NCBI GenBank assembly: GCA_002315615.1
Contig: DCHK01000034.1
Coordinates: forward strand, 1 to 50,592
DNA: 50,592 bases
Reading direction: 5' to 3'
Source: Bacteroidales bacterium UBA1754
GTDB taxonomy: Bacteria > Bacteroidota > Bacteroidia > Bacteroidales > Paludibacteraceae
A program made the position numbers and the translations under genes. Position 1 is the first letter of the stretch. Each line of letters opens with the position of its first letter. This document shows, piece by piece, positions 34,041 to 42,915 of the stretch. Below the pieces are notes generated by a model that was not told the DNA's origin, ran no database searches, and worked only from the letters and a program-made list of their open reading frames with translations.

Positions 34041-35201
34041 TTATTTCAATTTAAACTCTCTTTGTGTGTCGTTTTCTTGTGCGTTAATGGTAAACGACAG
34101 ATTGTCAATGTCGTAGATGGTAGTGTGTGTGGTGTACCAGTCTTTGCCGAATCTGTTAGCTTTTTGGTAATCAATGTTTTGGTATCTATTTTCTGCTTCG
34201 TTTTTAATAGAATCGAATTTAGCCAAATTGCCTTCTTGCACATCTTTGATAGACAGTTCTGTATTTCTGTCAAAATATTCGCTGTACCAAAATGGATCGG
34301 TTTTAGTTGAATAGGCTTTAGAATACCAGACTTTTTTCATCAGTTCCAACATACCTTCTTTGGTGCTACCTAAGTCATAGTTCTCTTTCATAATGCCGAA
34401 GCGCTCAATGCCTTGTCCGTACAATGCTTCTGGGTGACATACATAAAAGTTTGTCATAATATTGCTGTCAGAAACAATAACTTCGTTGTTCCAAATTTCT
34501 ACAACAACGGTTTTTGTTGAGTCGGAAATCATCCAATGTGTTTCAAATGGAAATTTCTCTGTTGGAGGTGCAATCAAGTTGCGTGATTTTATCAAAGTTA
34601 TTGCATCATCTACAGATTTTGCGTTGTCGAGTACATAACGTACTACGCCCGTTGTTATCAAAGTAGGTGCATTAGGATTTGTGCCTGTTGTAGGTTCGCA
34701 CTCTTTGGTTGGAACTACATTTACATTTATTACCACACCATTTTCGTTGATGCCATCAGTCATAGAATAAGGAATAACTTTGAAAAGTTCTTCGCATATT
34801 GTGCCGTTGTCAATGGCTTCTTTTGTGGCAAAAGGCATACAAGTCGCCATACCTATTGATTCGAATCTTCCTTCTTTTCCTTTCATGTGCAGTACAATAT
34901 CGGCAAGTCCATCTACATAATAGTCGAGGTTTCTGCCCACAAGGTTTCCGTTGCGTACCGAAGTACATCCTGCAGGTTTGTTGTTTAGCAAACTAAAACG
35001 CTCTTCGCTAATGGCTTCAGCGGCGTCAAAATCGTAATCTTCGTAAGTGATTTTGTAAAGATACTCGTCACCATTGGTGGCATCTGGTGCAATGGCTTCG
35101 AAAGTCGTGTGTTTGCATTCCGCTTTTTTTTCTTTGTTGCCACAACTTGTCAAAATCAAAGCCGCTGTGCAACATGCAATTGCAATTACTTTTTTCTTCA
35201 T
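34041..35201 (-). CDS. Choloylglycine hydrolase-family lipoprotein (linear amide C-N hydrolase)
   Basis: A 386-residue Ntn-hydrolase-type protein. The N-terminus is a lipobox (LILTSC, lipid Cys20). The family nucleophile is in PAGCTSVRNGNLVGRNLDYY, Cys79, with the GRNLDY Asp region following. INENGVVINVN gives the family's Asn region. Members include bile-salt hydrolases and penicillin V acylases; this one is surface-anchored with a 58-residue linker before the nucleophile, so the Cys must be freed by cleavage or the family's usual mechanism is altered. The substrate (bile salt, acyl-homoserine lactone or other amide) cannot be told from the sequence. A minus TAACTTTG box lies at 35241-35234. 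Confidence 0.82.
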   Translation of the reverse strand: MKKKVIAIACCTAALILTSCGNKEKKAECKHTTFEAIAPDATNGDEYLYKITYEDYDFDAAEAISEERFSLLNNKPAGCTSVRNGNLVGRNLDYYVDGLADIVLHMKGKEGRFESIGMATCMPFATKEAIDNGTICEELFKVIPYSMTDGINENGVVINVNVVPTKECEPTTGTNPNAPTLITTGVVRYVLDNAKSVDDAITLIKSRNLIAPPTEKFPFETHWMISDSTKTVVVEIWNNEVIVSDSNIMTNFYVCHPEALYGQGIERFGIMKENYDLGSTKEGMLELMKKVWYSKAYSTKTDPFWYSEYFDRNTELSIKDVQEGNLAKFDSIKNEAENRYQNIDYQKANRFGKDWYTTHTTIYDIDNLSFTINAQENDTQREFKLK

Positions 35202-35308
35202 TTTGTTTAATGTTTAAAGTTTAAATATTGTTTCAAAGTTAAAAACGTTTCTTAGACTTTGTTATTGTCGAAAGGTTTAATTTTTTATTTTTTTTTGCTG
35301 TCTGCCAT

Positions 35309-35340
35309 TTTGTCGTATTTTTTGTTTGGCAATAAATTTG
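35309..35340 (+). promoter_or_regulatory. Promoter of grpE-dnaJ
   Basis: TTTG 35309-35312, 20-base spacer, TAAATTTG 35333-35340. No CIRCE inverted repeat was seen. Confidence 0.75.
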
Positions 35341-35378
35341 TAGTAATAAATTAGGAAAAAATACTAAAAATAAATATA

Positions 35379-35936
35379 ATGTCAGCAAAGAAGGAAAATA
35401 TAGAAGAAAAAGAACAGAAAGTTGAAGCGACAAATGAAGCAGAGAACGTTGAACAAACTGCTGAAAATCAAGAAGGTGCAGAAGAAAAGCAACCCGAAGA
35501 AGTTGATTGGCAAGCAAAATACAATGAGTTGAACGACTCTCATTTGCGTTTGATGGCTGATTTCGACAATTATCGCAAAAAAACGCTGAAAGAACGTGCA
35601 GATTTAATCAAATTTGGTGGCGAAAACATTATGAAAGATTTGCTACCCGTCATTGATGATTTCGAGCGTGCGTTGGCAAGTATGCCTACCGAAGAAAATC
35701 CCGTAAAAGAAGGTGTGGAACTTATCCATAGCAAGTTTATCGGTTTCTTAAACCAATGTGGCGTAAAAGAAATTGAGACAAAAGATGTGGCATTCGACAC
35801 TGATTTTCACGAGGCGGTTACATTGTTTCCTGCTCAAGATGAATCAATGAAAGGTAAAATTATCGACTGCACACAAAAGGGTTATACCTATCACGAAAAA
35901 GTGATTCGTTTTGCAAAAGTTGTAGTTGGGCAATAA
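35379..35936 (+). CDS. grpE: Nucleotide exchange factor GrpE
   Basis: A 185-residue co-chaperone that releases ADP from DnaK. An acidic, Glu/Gln-rich N-terminal tail (1-45) is followed by the dimerising coiled coil with LRLMADFDNYRKKTLKER, then the beta-wing domain GVKEIETKDVAFDTDFHEAV and the C-terminal GYTYHEKVIRFAKVVV. Length is normal. dnaJ starts 35 bases downstream; dnaK is not in the window. Confidence 0.97.
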   Translation: MSAKKENIEEKEQKVEATNEAENVEQTAENQEGAEEKQPEEVDWQAKYNELNDSHLRLMADFDNYRKKTLKERADLIKFGGENIMKDLLPVIDDFERALASMPTEENPVKEGVELIHSKFIGFLNQCGVKEIETKDVAFDTDFHEAVTLFPAQDESMKGKIIDCTQKGYTYHEKVIRFAKVVVGQ

Positions 35937-35971
35937 GACATTTTGACATATAAATTTCAAAAACTGAAATT

Positions 35972-37126
35972 ATGGCAGAAAAAAGAGATTACTATGAAGT
36001 GCTTGGCGTTGATAAAAAAGCAAGCGCAGAAGAGATAAAAAAAGCGTATAGAAAAAAAGCGATTCAATATCACCCAGATAAGAATCCTGGTAATAAGGAA
36101 GCAGAAGAAAAGTTCAAAGAAGCAGCCGAAGCGTACGAAGTTTTGAGCGACCCACAAAAACGTCAGCGTTACGACCAATTTGGTCACGCAGGTATGGGCG
36201 GCGCTGGTGGCTTCAGTGGTGGCGGTTTCAGTATGGACGACATCTTCTCTCATTTTGGCGACATCTTTGGTGGCCATTTTGGTGGTGGCGGTTTTGGCGA
36301 TTTCTTCGGTGGAGGTGGTCAGCGTGGTGGACAACGTGTTCGTCGCGGTGCCGACCTTCGTGTGAAAGCACGTGTTACCTTGAAAGAGATTGCAAATGGT
36401 ACCGAAAAGAAATTTAAGTATAAAAAATATGTACCTTGTCAGCATTGCAATAGTACGGGTTCGGCTGATGGCAATACCGAAACGTGTTCTACGTGTCACG
36501 GAAGTGGTAGAGTAGTGCGTACGCAAAGAACAATGCTTGGAATGATGCAAATGCAAGAGGCTTGTCCAACTTGTGGTGGCGAAGGTAAAATTATCAAAAA
36601 TAAATGTCCACATTGTAATGGCGAAGGTATTGTTTACGAAGAAGTTATCGAAACTGTAAAAATTCCTGCTGGCGTACAAGAAGGTATGCAACTTTCAGTC
36701 AGTGGAAAAGGTCACGCTGCTCGTCGTGGCGGTGTCAATGGCGATTTGTTGGTGCTGATAGAAGAAGAAGTTGACCCACAATTGATTCGTGATGAAAACG
36801 ATTTGATATACAACTTGTTGCTTACTGTTCCTACTGCTATTCTTGGTGGCACAGTTGAGGTGCCTACTATCGATGGAAAAGTAAAAGTGAAAATTGACCC
36901 AGGAACGCAACCAGGAAAAGTACTTCGCTTGCGTGGCAAGGGATTGCCGAGCATAAATAGTTACGGAACAGGCGATTTACTTGTTAATATCGGTATTTAT
37001 GTTCCCGAGAATTTGAATAAGGATGAAAAGAAAATGATAGAGAAATTAGGCGAGTCGGAAAATATTAAACCAACCGAGAGTGCTTTGAGAAATTTCTTTT
37101 CACGTTTCAAGAATGTATTTTCATAA
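35972..37126 (+). CDS. dnaJ: Chaperone DnaJ
   Basis: A 384-residue type I J-protein. The J domain carries HPD at 34-36. A Gly/Phe-rich linker (70-125) follows, then four CxxCxGxG-type zinc modules (CQHCNSTG, CSTCHGSG, CPTCGGEG, CPHCNGEG) and the C-terminal substrate-binding and dimerisation region ending LRNFFSRFKNVFS. All canonical parts are present. Second gene of the grpE-dnaJ operon. Confidence 0.97.
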   Translation: MAEKRDYYEVLGVDKKASAEEIKKAYRKKAIQYHPDKNPGNKEAEEKFKEAAEAYEVLSDPQKRQRYDQFGHAGMGGAGGFSGGGFSMDDIFSHFGDIFGGHFGGGGFGDFFGGGGQRGGQRVRRGADLRVKARVTLKEIANGTEKKFKYKKYVPCQHCNSTGSADGNTETCSTCHGSGRVVRTQRTMLGMMQMQEACPTCGGEGKIIKNKCPHCNGEGIVYEEVIETVKIPAGVQEGMQLSVSGKGHAARRGGVNGDLLVLIEEEVDPQLIRDENDLIYNLLLTVPTAILGGTVEVPTIDGKVKVKIDPGTQPGKVLRLRGKGLPSINSYGTGDLLVNIGIYVPENLNKDEKKMIEKLGESENIKPTESALRNFFSRFKNVFS

Positions 37127-37150
37127 ATAACATTCACATAAAAGATAAAA

Positions 37151-37177
37151 AAATCTTGTTCGTTATGAACAAGATTT
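37151..37177. terminator. Bidirectional terminator after dnaJ
   Basis: AAATCTTGTTC, loop GTTAT, GAACAAGATTT: a perfect 11-bp stem with an A-run before and a T-run after. It serves dnaJ and the convergent dihydroorotase. Confidence 0.9.
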
Positions 37178-37184
37178 TTTTTGT

Positions 37185-38522
37185 TTATCTATCGAAAGTG
37201 ATTCTTTCGCCTTTTATGGTGTCGTTTATTTTGCCGTTTTCGTAAACTAAATTCCCGTTTACAAAAGTATGGGTCACTTTTCCATTGAAAGTCATTCCAC
37301 TCAGTGGCGACCATCCACATTTCGACTGAATAATGTCATCGGTAATAGTAGTTTGCTTGTCGGGGTCAATCAGTACCAAATCGGCAAAATATCCTTTTCT
37401 GATAAATCCACGTTTGCTTATTTGGTATATTGTAGCAGGATTGTGGCACATTTTTTCTACCATCGTTTCGCGTGCAAGAATACCTTTTTTTACCAATGAT
37501 AACATAATGAGCAACGAAAATTGCATAATCGGCATTCCCGAAGTGGCTGTAAGTGCGTTTCCTTCTTTGTTTTTCAGTAAGTGAGGGGCGTGGTCGCTAC
37601 CTATGGTGTCGATAATGTTTGCTGAAATTGCTTTTTGCAGTGCGTTTTTGTCTTGCTCTGTTTTTATGGCAGGATTGCATTTTATTTTTGCGCCAAGCGT
37701 TTTGTAGTCTTCGTTGCAAAACTGCAAATATTGCGGACAAGTTTCGGCAGTGATGCGTTTTTCTGCAAGTGGTTTTGTTTGTTCAAAAAGTGATAACTCT
37801 TTGGCTGTGCTTATGTGCATCACGTGCAGACGAGCATTGTTTTTCTTTGCCAATTCTACTGCTTTTGCGGTAGATTGGTAACACGCTTCTTCCGAGCGAA
37901 TAATGGGGTGATATTCCACGGGAATATTTTCGCCCATTTCGGCTTTTAGTTTTTCTATATTTTGGTTGATGATTGCAGTGCTTTCGTTGTGCGTAGCGAT
38001 AAGTACAGGACTATTGGCAAAAATCTCGTTCAGTCTTGTTTCTTCATCTACAAGCATATTGCCCGTAGAAGAACCCATAAAAAGTTTTACGCCACAGACT
38101 TTTTTTGCATCAATTTTTTTTATTTCGTCAAGGTTGTCGTTGGTAGCACCAAGGTAGAAAGAGTAGTTTGCCAACGATTTTTTCGAGGCAATTTCGCATT
38201 TTTGTTCCAATAACTCTATGGTAGTCGTTTGTGGAATGCAATTTGGCATATCCATAAATGAGGTAACTCCACCTGCTACGGCAGCGTGCGATTCGCTTTC
38301 GATGTTAGCTTTTTCTGTCAAACCTGGCTCACGAAAATGGACGTGTTCGTCAATTACACCTGGTATTAGCCATTTGCCTTCGGCATCTATAACTTCGTTT
38401 TCTTTCAAAAGTTTTTCGGGAACATCGTCGCGAAACACTTTGTCAATCAAACCATTTTTAACAAGGACAGAACCTTTGAAACTTTTCCCCTCGTTGATGA
38501 TTTTTGCATTAAAAATTAACAT
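37185..38522 (-). CDS. pyrC: Dihydroorotase, class I
   Basis: A 445-residue amidohydrolase that closes carbamoyl-aspartate to dihydroorotate in pyrimidine synthesis. The HxH metal motif is in DEHVHFREPG, the carboxylated lysine in GVKLFMGSSTG, the third His in LHVMHISTA and the catalytic Asp in GSDHAPH. The length and FREPG motif fit class I. An allantoinase reading is possible but less likely for Bacteroidetes. Convergent with dnaJ; the glycosyltransferase gene lies upstream on the same strand, separated by 61 bases of TTAACTTTT-type repeats. Confidence 0.9.
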   Translation of the reverse strand: MLIFNAKIINEGKSFKGSVLVKNGLIDKVFRDDVPEKLLKENEVIDAEGKWLIPGVIDEHVHFREPGLTEKANIESESHAAVAGGVTSFMDMPNCIPQTTTIELLEQKCEIASKKSLANYSFYLGATNDNLDEIKKIDAKKVCGVKLFMGSSTGNMLVDEETRLNEIFANSPVLIATHNESTAIINQNIEKLKAEMGENIPVEYHPIIRSEEACYQSTAKAVELAKKNNARLHVMHISTAKELSLFEQTKPLAEKRITAETCPQYLQFCNEDYKTLGAKIKCNPAIKTEQDKNALQKAISANIIDTIGSDHAPHLLKNKEGNALTATSGMPIMQFSLLIMLSLVKKGILARETMVEKMCHNPATIYQISKRGFIRKGYFADLVLIDPDKQTTITDDIIQSKCGWSPLSGMTFNGKVTHTFVNGNLVYENGKINDTIKGERITFDR

Positions 38523-38583
38523 TTTTTGTCGCTAAAAAGCCTTTAACTTTTAACTTTTAACTCTTAACTATTCACTCTTAACT

Positions 38584-39321
38584 TTATGCTTTCTTCGGGT
38601 ATTTGCGGAAAAAACTTTGCCATTTCAGTTGAATGACGCCAAAAACTGCTTCGCCAAAAATGCTTGAGTTCATTTTTGAAACGCCCAAAACTCTGTTTGT
38701 GAAAATGATAGGAACTTCTACTACATTGAAACCGCATTTGTATGCAGTAAATTTCATCTCTATTTGGAAAGCGTAACCTTTGAACTGAATTTTGTCAAGT
38801 TCAATTGTTTCCAATACTTGTCGTCTGTAGCACTTGAAACCTGCTGTGGTGTCGGCAATTTTTACGCCCAATACAAAACGAACATATTTTGATGCAAAAT
38901 AAGACATCAAAACGCGTCCCATAGGCCAATTTACAACATTTACACCACTGATGTAGCGCGAACCGATTGCAACGTCAGCACCATTTTTTGCACACGCATC
39001 GTATAGGCGAATAAGGTCATCGGGATTGTGCGAAAAATCGGCGTCCATTTCAAAAATGTAGTCGTATTTATGCTCAATTGCCCATTTGAAGCCCGTAATA
39101 TATGCAGTTCCAAGTCCGAGTTTGCCTTCGCGTTCAAGTATAAAAAGTCGGTCGGCAAATTCAGTTTGCAAACCTTTTACGATGCTTGCAGTGCCGTCGG
39201 GCGAATTGTCGTCAATGATAAGAATGTTGAAATCTTTCGGCAACGAAAAAACATATCTAATGATGTTTTCAATGTTCTCTTTTTCGTTGTAAGTCGGAAT
39301 AAGGATAATGCTATCAGACAT
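38584..39321 (-). CDS. GT2 polyprenol-phosphate mannosyltransferase-like enzyme
   Basis: A 245-residue family 2 glycosyltransferase of the dolichol-phosphate-mannose synthase type, which moves a sugar from a nucleotide to a polyprenyl phosphate on the cytoplasmic face. Motifs: LIPTYNEKENIENII, LIIDDNSPDGT, the DxD as EMDADFSHNP, and AIGSRYISG with the QIEMKFTAYK catalytic segment. No C-terminal membrane helices, so a DPM1-like soluble form. A minus TATTTTTG -7 box at 39350-39343 lies 21 bases upstream. Confidence 0.9.
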   Translation of the reverse strand: MSDSIILIPTYNEKENIENIIRYVFSLPKDFNILIIDDNSPDGTASIVKGLQTEFADRLFILEREGKLGLGTAYITGFKWAIEHKYDYIFEMDADFSHNPDDLIRLYDACAKNGADVAIGSRYISGVNVVNWPMGRVLMSYFASKYVRFVLGVKIADTTAGFKCYRRQVLETIELDKIQFKGYAFQIEMKFTAYKCGFNVVEVPIIFTNRVLGVSKMNSSIFGEAVFGVIQLKWQSFFRKYPKKA

Positions 39322-39395
39322 TTTTGTTTATGTTTGTTTTTACAAAAATAGCAAACAGAAACGAGAATTTTGTAGTTTTGTAAAAAAAATAATCT

Positions 39396-39938
39396 ATGAT
39401 TTCAATACGTAAATCAAATATTGATGACGCAAACTTTATTTCTACGTTGATTTTCAGTGCAATTGGATTTGAAAACCCTAAAAAAGAAGCAGTTGAAAAA
39501 ATGACGGAAGTTTGCCAAATGAGTGATGTACTTTATAGTTATCAAAACGTGTATGTTGCTGAATTTGATGGCGAAAGGGCTGGAATTGTGCTTTCGTACG
39601 ATGGTGCAAAATATGCCGAATGGCGAACTAAGACTTTTGCGATTTTGAAAAATACGATGGGCGTTGATTTTGCTAATATGGTCGATGAAACTCGTGCTGG
39701 CGAGTGGTATGTAGATTCGTTGGCTGTGTCGCCTACGTTCAGGAAAAAAGGCATTGCACGTCAGTTGCTGAATTTCGTGATAGAAAAAGCAAAGCAAAAT
39801 AAATTTGCATACGTAACTTTGGCGGTCGATGCGCAGAATTTGCCTGCTTGGAATTTGTATAAATCTTTAGGTTTCAAAGAAACTGGCATTTTGCATATTT
39901 TCGATTATGATTATGAACGAATGGAACTTGAAATTTAA
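39396..39938 (+). CDS. GNAT N-acetyltransferase
   Basis: A 180-residue GNAT protein. The acetyl-CoA pocket is VSPTFRKKGIARQLLNFVIEKA (split as VSPTFRKKG and IARQLL, about 111-125), followed by NLPAWNLYKSLGFKETG. The N-terminal part (ISIRKSNIDDANFIST) fits the single-domain RimI-like group. A TAGTTTTG box (39373-39380) lies 15 bases before the ATG. Acceptor unknown. Confidence 0.85.
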   Translation: MISIRKSNIDDANFISTLIFSAIGFENPKKEAVEKMTEVCQMSDVLYSYQNVYVAEFDGERAGIVLSYDGAKYAEWRTKTFAILKNTMGVDFANMVDETRAGEWYVDSLAVSPTFRKKGIARQLLNFVIEKAKQNKFAYVTLAVDAQNLPAWNLYKSLGFKETGILHIFDYDYERMELEI

Positions 39939-40003
39939 TTTGTTATTGCAAAATTTTTCAATTCGTTAATCTCTCTATATCTTTGCGTTGTAATTTGAAT
40001 AAT

Positions 40004-41377
40004 ATGAAAAAAGTTGTAGCAATATTTTTCTTAATCTTCGTTTTAGTAAGTTCTGCTTTTGCAAATTTTTCTGCAATTGGCGATTTATATCAAGATGTAA
40101 AATCGCCTCAAAATGTTGATAAAGTATATATATTCAATTCGTTAAATGGTGCTGAATTGTCGTTTTCTTTTTTCAAAGAAACAACTTTTACTTGGAAAAA
40201 ATATACAATATCGCCGTCTTCTGCTACCGAAATTATAACAGAAACAAAGTCGGTGGCAACTCTCGATAATTTGGAAAATGCTACAGGTTACATTTTGGAA
40301 TATCAAAACGATAAAATGCAATTAGAACAAAAAATTGTTTGGGTGTTCAATTATAGTTTGTACAAGTCACCTAATGTTCAACTTATTTCAATTGCAGACC
40401 GTACTTCGCCCGATTTTATTTGTGCAGAAACTACAATAGAAGGAACTATAAATATTACGGCAGAAGGAATGAATTATGTGGGTAAAAATGGTGATTCTCA
40501 TTCAATTTCGCCCTATAAAATGTATTTGTCATATACAACTTTGGATGTTGATACCGCAACATACGAATTGGCAGACATATCAGCAGAATATGAATTGAGA
40601 GATCCCATTTCGGGCGTAAATCCATTTGTGGAATATTTGGATAATGTCTATAAAAATACTCCGTTTTCTATTGTTTTGAAGGATATGAAAGGCGAAGTTG
40701 CTATAAAAACTTCAAACGAGATGGAAGTTGACAATATGAATATATTGCCAAAAATTTCGGTTGCAGGATTCCTTACACTTCGTGAGCGCGAAGATGACGA
40801 GATGTACAATAAAAACGAGGTTGAAAAAGGTAACGAGAACGAACATCGAAACATTGAAGGTTCTGCTCCACTTGATATACAATTGAAAATGTCAAAAAAC
40901 GACGTGGTGAGTGAAATAACTTGGAAAATCTATAAAACTGAAAAAGGATTTAGAGATACACTTGTACGTCGCAACGAGACTGTGCTCAACGAAGAAGATT
41001 TTAGCAAAGTGGGCGACTATGTTGTAAAGGTTGTTGCTCAAACCGAAAAAGGCTGTATTACTGAAGATTCTATCACGATAAAAATTGGTAATACTAACAA
41101 TGATATTTTCCTCGAAGTGCCTAATGTGTTCACACCAAACGATGACGGCAAAAACGACGAATTTCGTGTGGCATATCGCTCAATTTTGAAATACGAAATT
41201 TGGGTTTACAATCGTTGGGGCAGAATGGTTTATCATTCAAAAGAACCTGCAAAAGGTTGGGACGGACGAATTGGCGGAAAAGATGCGTCGGTTGGTGTTT
41301 ATTTCTATGTTATAAAAGCAAAGGGCGCCGACGGCAAAGATTACGATAAAGATGGAAGCGTGAACCTTTTGCGCTAA
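40004..41377 (+). CDS. Exported protein with gliding-associated (CHU_C, type B) C-terminal sorting domain
   Basis: A 457-residue protein. The signal peptide is KKVVAIFFLIFVLVSSAFA. The middle has PKD/Ig-like beta segments of low conservation (for example LDIQLKMSKNDVVSEITWKI and VGDYVVKVVAQTEKGC). The C-terminus is the CHU_C domain: VPNVFTPNDDGKNDEFRV, YEIWVYNRWGRMVYHS, GWDGRIGGKDASVGVYFYVI. This is the type B signal for export by the type IX system. Start at ATG 40004; a -7 box TATCTTTG (39978-39985) overlaps the alternative start at 39983. Function unknown. Confidence 0.85.
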   Translation: MKKVVAIFFLIFVLVSSAFANFSAIGDLYQDVKSPQNVDKVYIFNSLNGAELSFSFFKETTFTWKKYTISPSSATEIITETKSVATLDNLENATGYILEYQNDKMQLEQKIVWVFNYSLYKSPNVQLISIADRTSPDFICAETTIEGTINITAEGMNYVGKNGDSHSISPYKMYLSYTTLDVDTATYELADISAEYELRDPISGVNPFVEYLDNVYKNTPFSIVLKDMKGEVAIKTSNEMEVDNMNILPKISVAGFLTLREREDDEMYNKNEVEKGNENEHRNIEGSAPLDIQLKMSKNDVVSEITWKIYKTEKGFRDTLVRRNETVLNEEDFSKVGDYVVKVVAQTEKGCITEDSITIKIGNTNNDIFLEVPNVFTPNDDGKNDEFRVAYRSILKYEIWVYNRWGRMVYHSKEPAKGWDGRIGGKDASVGVYFYVIKAKGADGKDYDKDGSVNLLR

Positions 41378-41826
41378 AGTGATTCGTACGGCGGAATGCT
41401 GTCAAAAAAGTGGTAAGTAGCATTTTCTGCGTCAACCTCGCCGTAGAAATGTGTCAATCCGTTTGTTATAACAAACTTATTTACATTAAGTTTCATGTTG
41501 TAAATGGCTAATTGGTCGAACGTAGTTTGAGTAATTTCAATGTGTGGCGCTTTGTACTCAATAATCATTCCAATAGTGCCGTTTTTCTTGTAAACAAGCG
41601 TGTCGCATCGCTTTTTCAATCCATTGTAAGTGATTGAAATTTCGTTGGCAATAAGCGATGGTGGATAGTTTTTTTCTTGAATAAGAAACTCTACAAAATT
41701 TTGCCTAACATACTCTTCGGGAGTGAGTGCCACGTATCGTTTGCGAATGCGGTCGTAAATCTGTTTTTTGCCGTTCGGCGCACATTTTATTTTGAAAGAA
41801 TATGTCGGTAAATTCAGCGAAAGCAT
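41374..41826 (-). CDS. Stand-alone HsdR N-terminal-like nuclease domain protein
   Basis: A 150-residue protein of the HSDR_N_2 type. The PD-(D/E)XK core reads KKRCDTLVYKKNGTIGMIIEYKAPHIEI, with Asp, Glu and Lys as catalytic candidates. VRQNFVEFLIQEKNYP precedes it. No helicase or methyltransferase is nearby, so it is not part of a Type I system. Single-domain versions are common next to holA in Bacteroidetes, to my recollection. Its stop overlaps the stop of the convergent exported-protein gene by four bases (CTAA at 41374-41377). Confidence 0.82.
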   Translation of the reverse strand: MLSLNLPTYSFKIKCAPNGKKQIYDRIRKRYVALTPEEYVRQNFVEFLIQEKNYPPSLIANEISITYNGLKKRCDTLVYKKNGTIGMIIEYKAPHIEITQTTFDQLAIYNMKLNVNKFVITNGLTHFYGEVDAENATYHFFDSIPPYESL

Positions 41827-41874
41827 AAAATTTTGTATATTTGCGTGAAGCGAATTTAGATAAAAAAATCAAGA

Positions 41875-42915
41875 ATGGCAAGTACTGTAGCAAAATCGTC
41901 GGAAGTTGCTTTCAGAGAAATAATGGCAAATCTTAAAGCGAAGAAATATTCGCCCATTTATTTTTTGGAAGGAACTGAACCATATTTTATCGACCAAATT
42001 TCAGATTATATTGCAAAAAATATTCTCACCGAAGAGGAAAAATCGTTCAATCAAGATGTTTTTTATGGAAAAGATATTGATGACATTTCTATGGTGATAA
42101 ATTCTGCTCGTCAGTACCCGATGATGTCAGATTGGCGCGTGGTATTGCTCAAAGAAGCGCAAGATATAAAAGAAAGTCAATACGAGAAATTGCAGTATTA
42201 TGCCGAGCAACCACAAGAATCAACAATTTTAGTAATTTGCTACAAAGGCAGTAAAGTAGATGCCCGAAAAAAATATATGTCGGCAATCGCTAAAGTTGGT
42301 GTCGTATTTTTGTCGGAACCTATTAAAGATTATTTGCTTCCTGATTTTGTGAAAAATTTTATGAAGTCGGAAAATCGCGAAATTGACGAGCGTTCGGTGC
42401 ATTTGTTGGTTTCTTGTTTGGGTAATAATTTGGGCTTGATAGTGAGTGAATTGGAGAAATTGCGCATCGTGGCTCAAAATGAAAAAATAACGCCCGAAAT
42501 TATTGAGAAAAATATCGGTATAAGTCGCTCGTACAATGTCTTTGCTTTGACAGATGCCATTGCCGAAAAAAATGCTTTGTTGGCATATCGCATAGTTAAA
42601 TATGCCGAGCAAAACCCCAAAGAAATGCCTTTGCCAGTAATATTGACAAATTTGTTTAACTTTTTTGTGAACCTTTTTCATTACTACTACGTTTGCAAAA
42701 AATCTGAAGTGGAAATTTTGGCAGAACTGCGTGTGCAATTGTTCATTTTGAAAAAGTACAAGTTGGCTACAACGCATTATTCGCCTCGTGGTGTAATGAG
42801 CATAATCAGTTTGATTCGTGAGTATGATGCAAAAGGAAAAGGTGTGGGGTGTTCTACATTAAACTCGAAAGAATTGCTAAAGGAATTGGTTGGTAAAATA
42901 TTGAGTACCAACTAA
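41875..42915 (+). CDS. holA: DNA polymerase III subunit delta
   Basis: A 346-residue clamp-loader subunit that opens the beta sliding clamp. The N-terminal beta-binding region is KKYSPIYFLEGTEPYFIDQISDYI, followed by DWRVVLLKEAQDIKE and the helical C-terminal collar (SYNVFALTDAIAEKNALLAYRIV). The normal HolA length is about 340. A TATATTTG box (41836-41843) supports ATG 41875. Its stop overlaps the GSCFA stop (CTAA at 42912-42915). Confidence 0.93.
   Translation: MASTVAKSSEVAFREIMANLKAKKYSPIYFLEGTEPYFIDQISDYIAKNILTEEEKSFNQDVFYGKDIDDISMVINSARQYPMMSDWRVVLLKEAQDIKESQYEKLQYYAEQPQESTILVICYKGSKVDARKKYMSAIAKVGVVFLSEPIKDYLLPDFVKNFMKSENREIDERSVHLLVSCLGNNLGLIVSELEKLRIVAQNEKITPEIIEKNIGISRSYNVFALTDAIAEKNALLAYRIVKYAEQNPKEMPLPVILTNLFNFFVNLFHYYYVCKKSEVEILAELRVQLFILKKYKLATTHYSPRGVMSIISLIREYDAKGKGVGCSTLNSKELLKELVGKILSTN

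Noticed and set aside
38531..38582. TTAACTTTT repeats as a regulatory array
   Set aside because: A simple-sequence spacer common in Bacteroidetes; it recurs inverted at 50030-50052 with no shared gene context.
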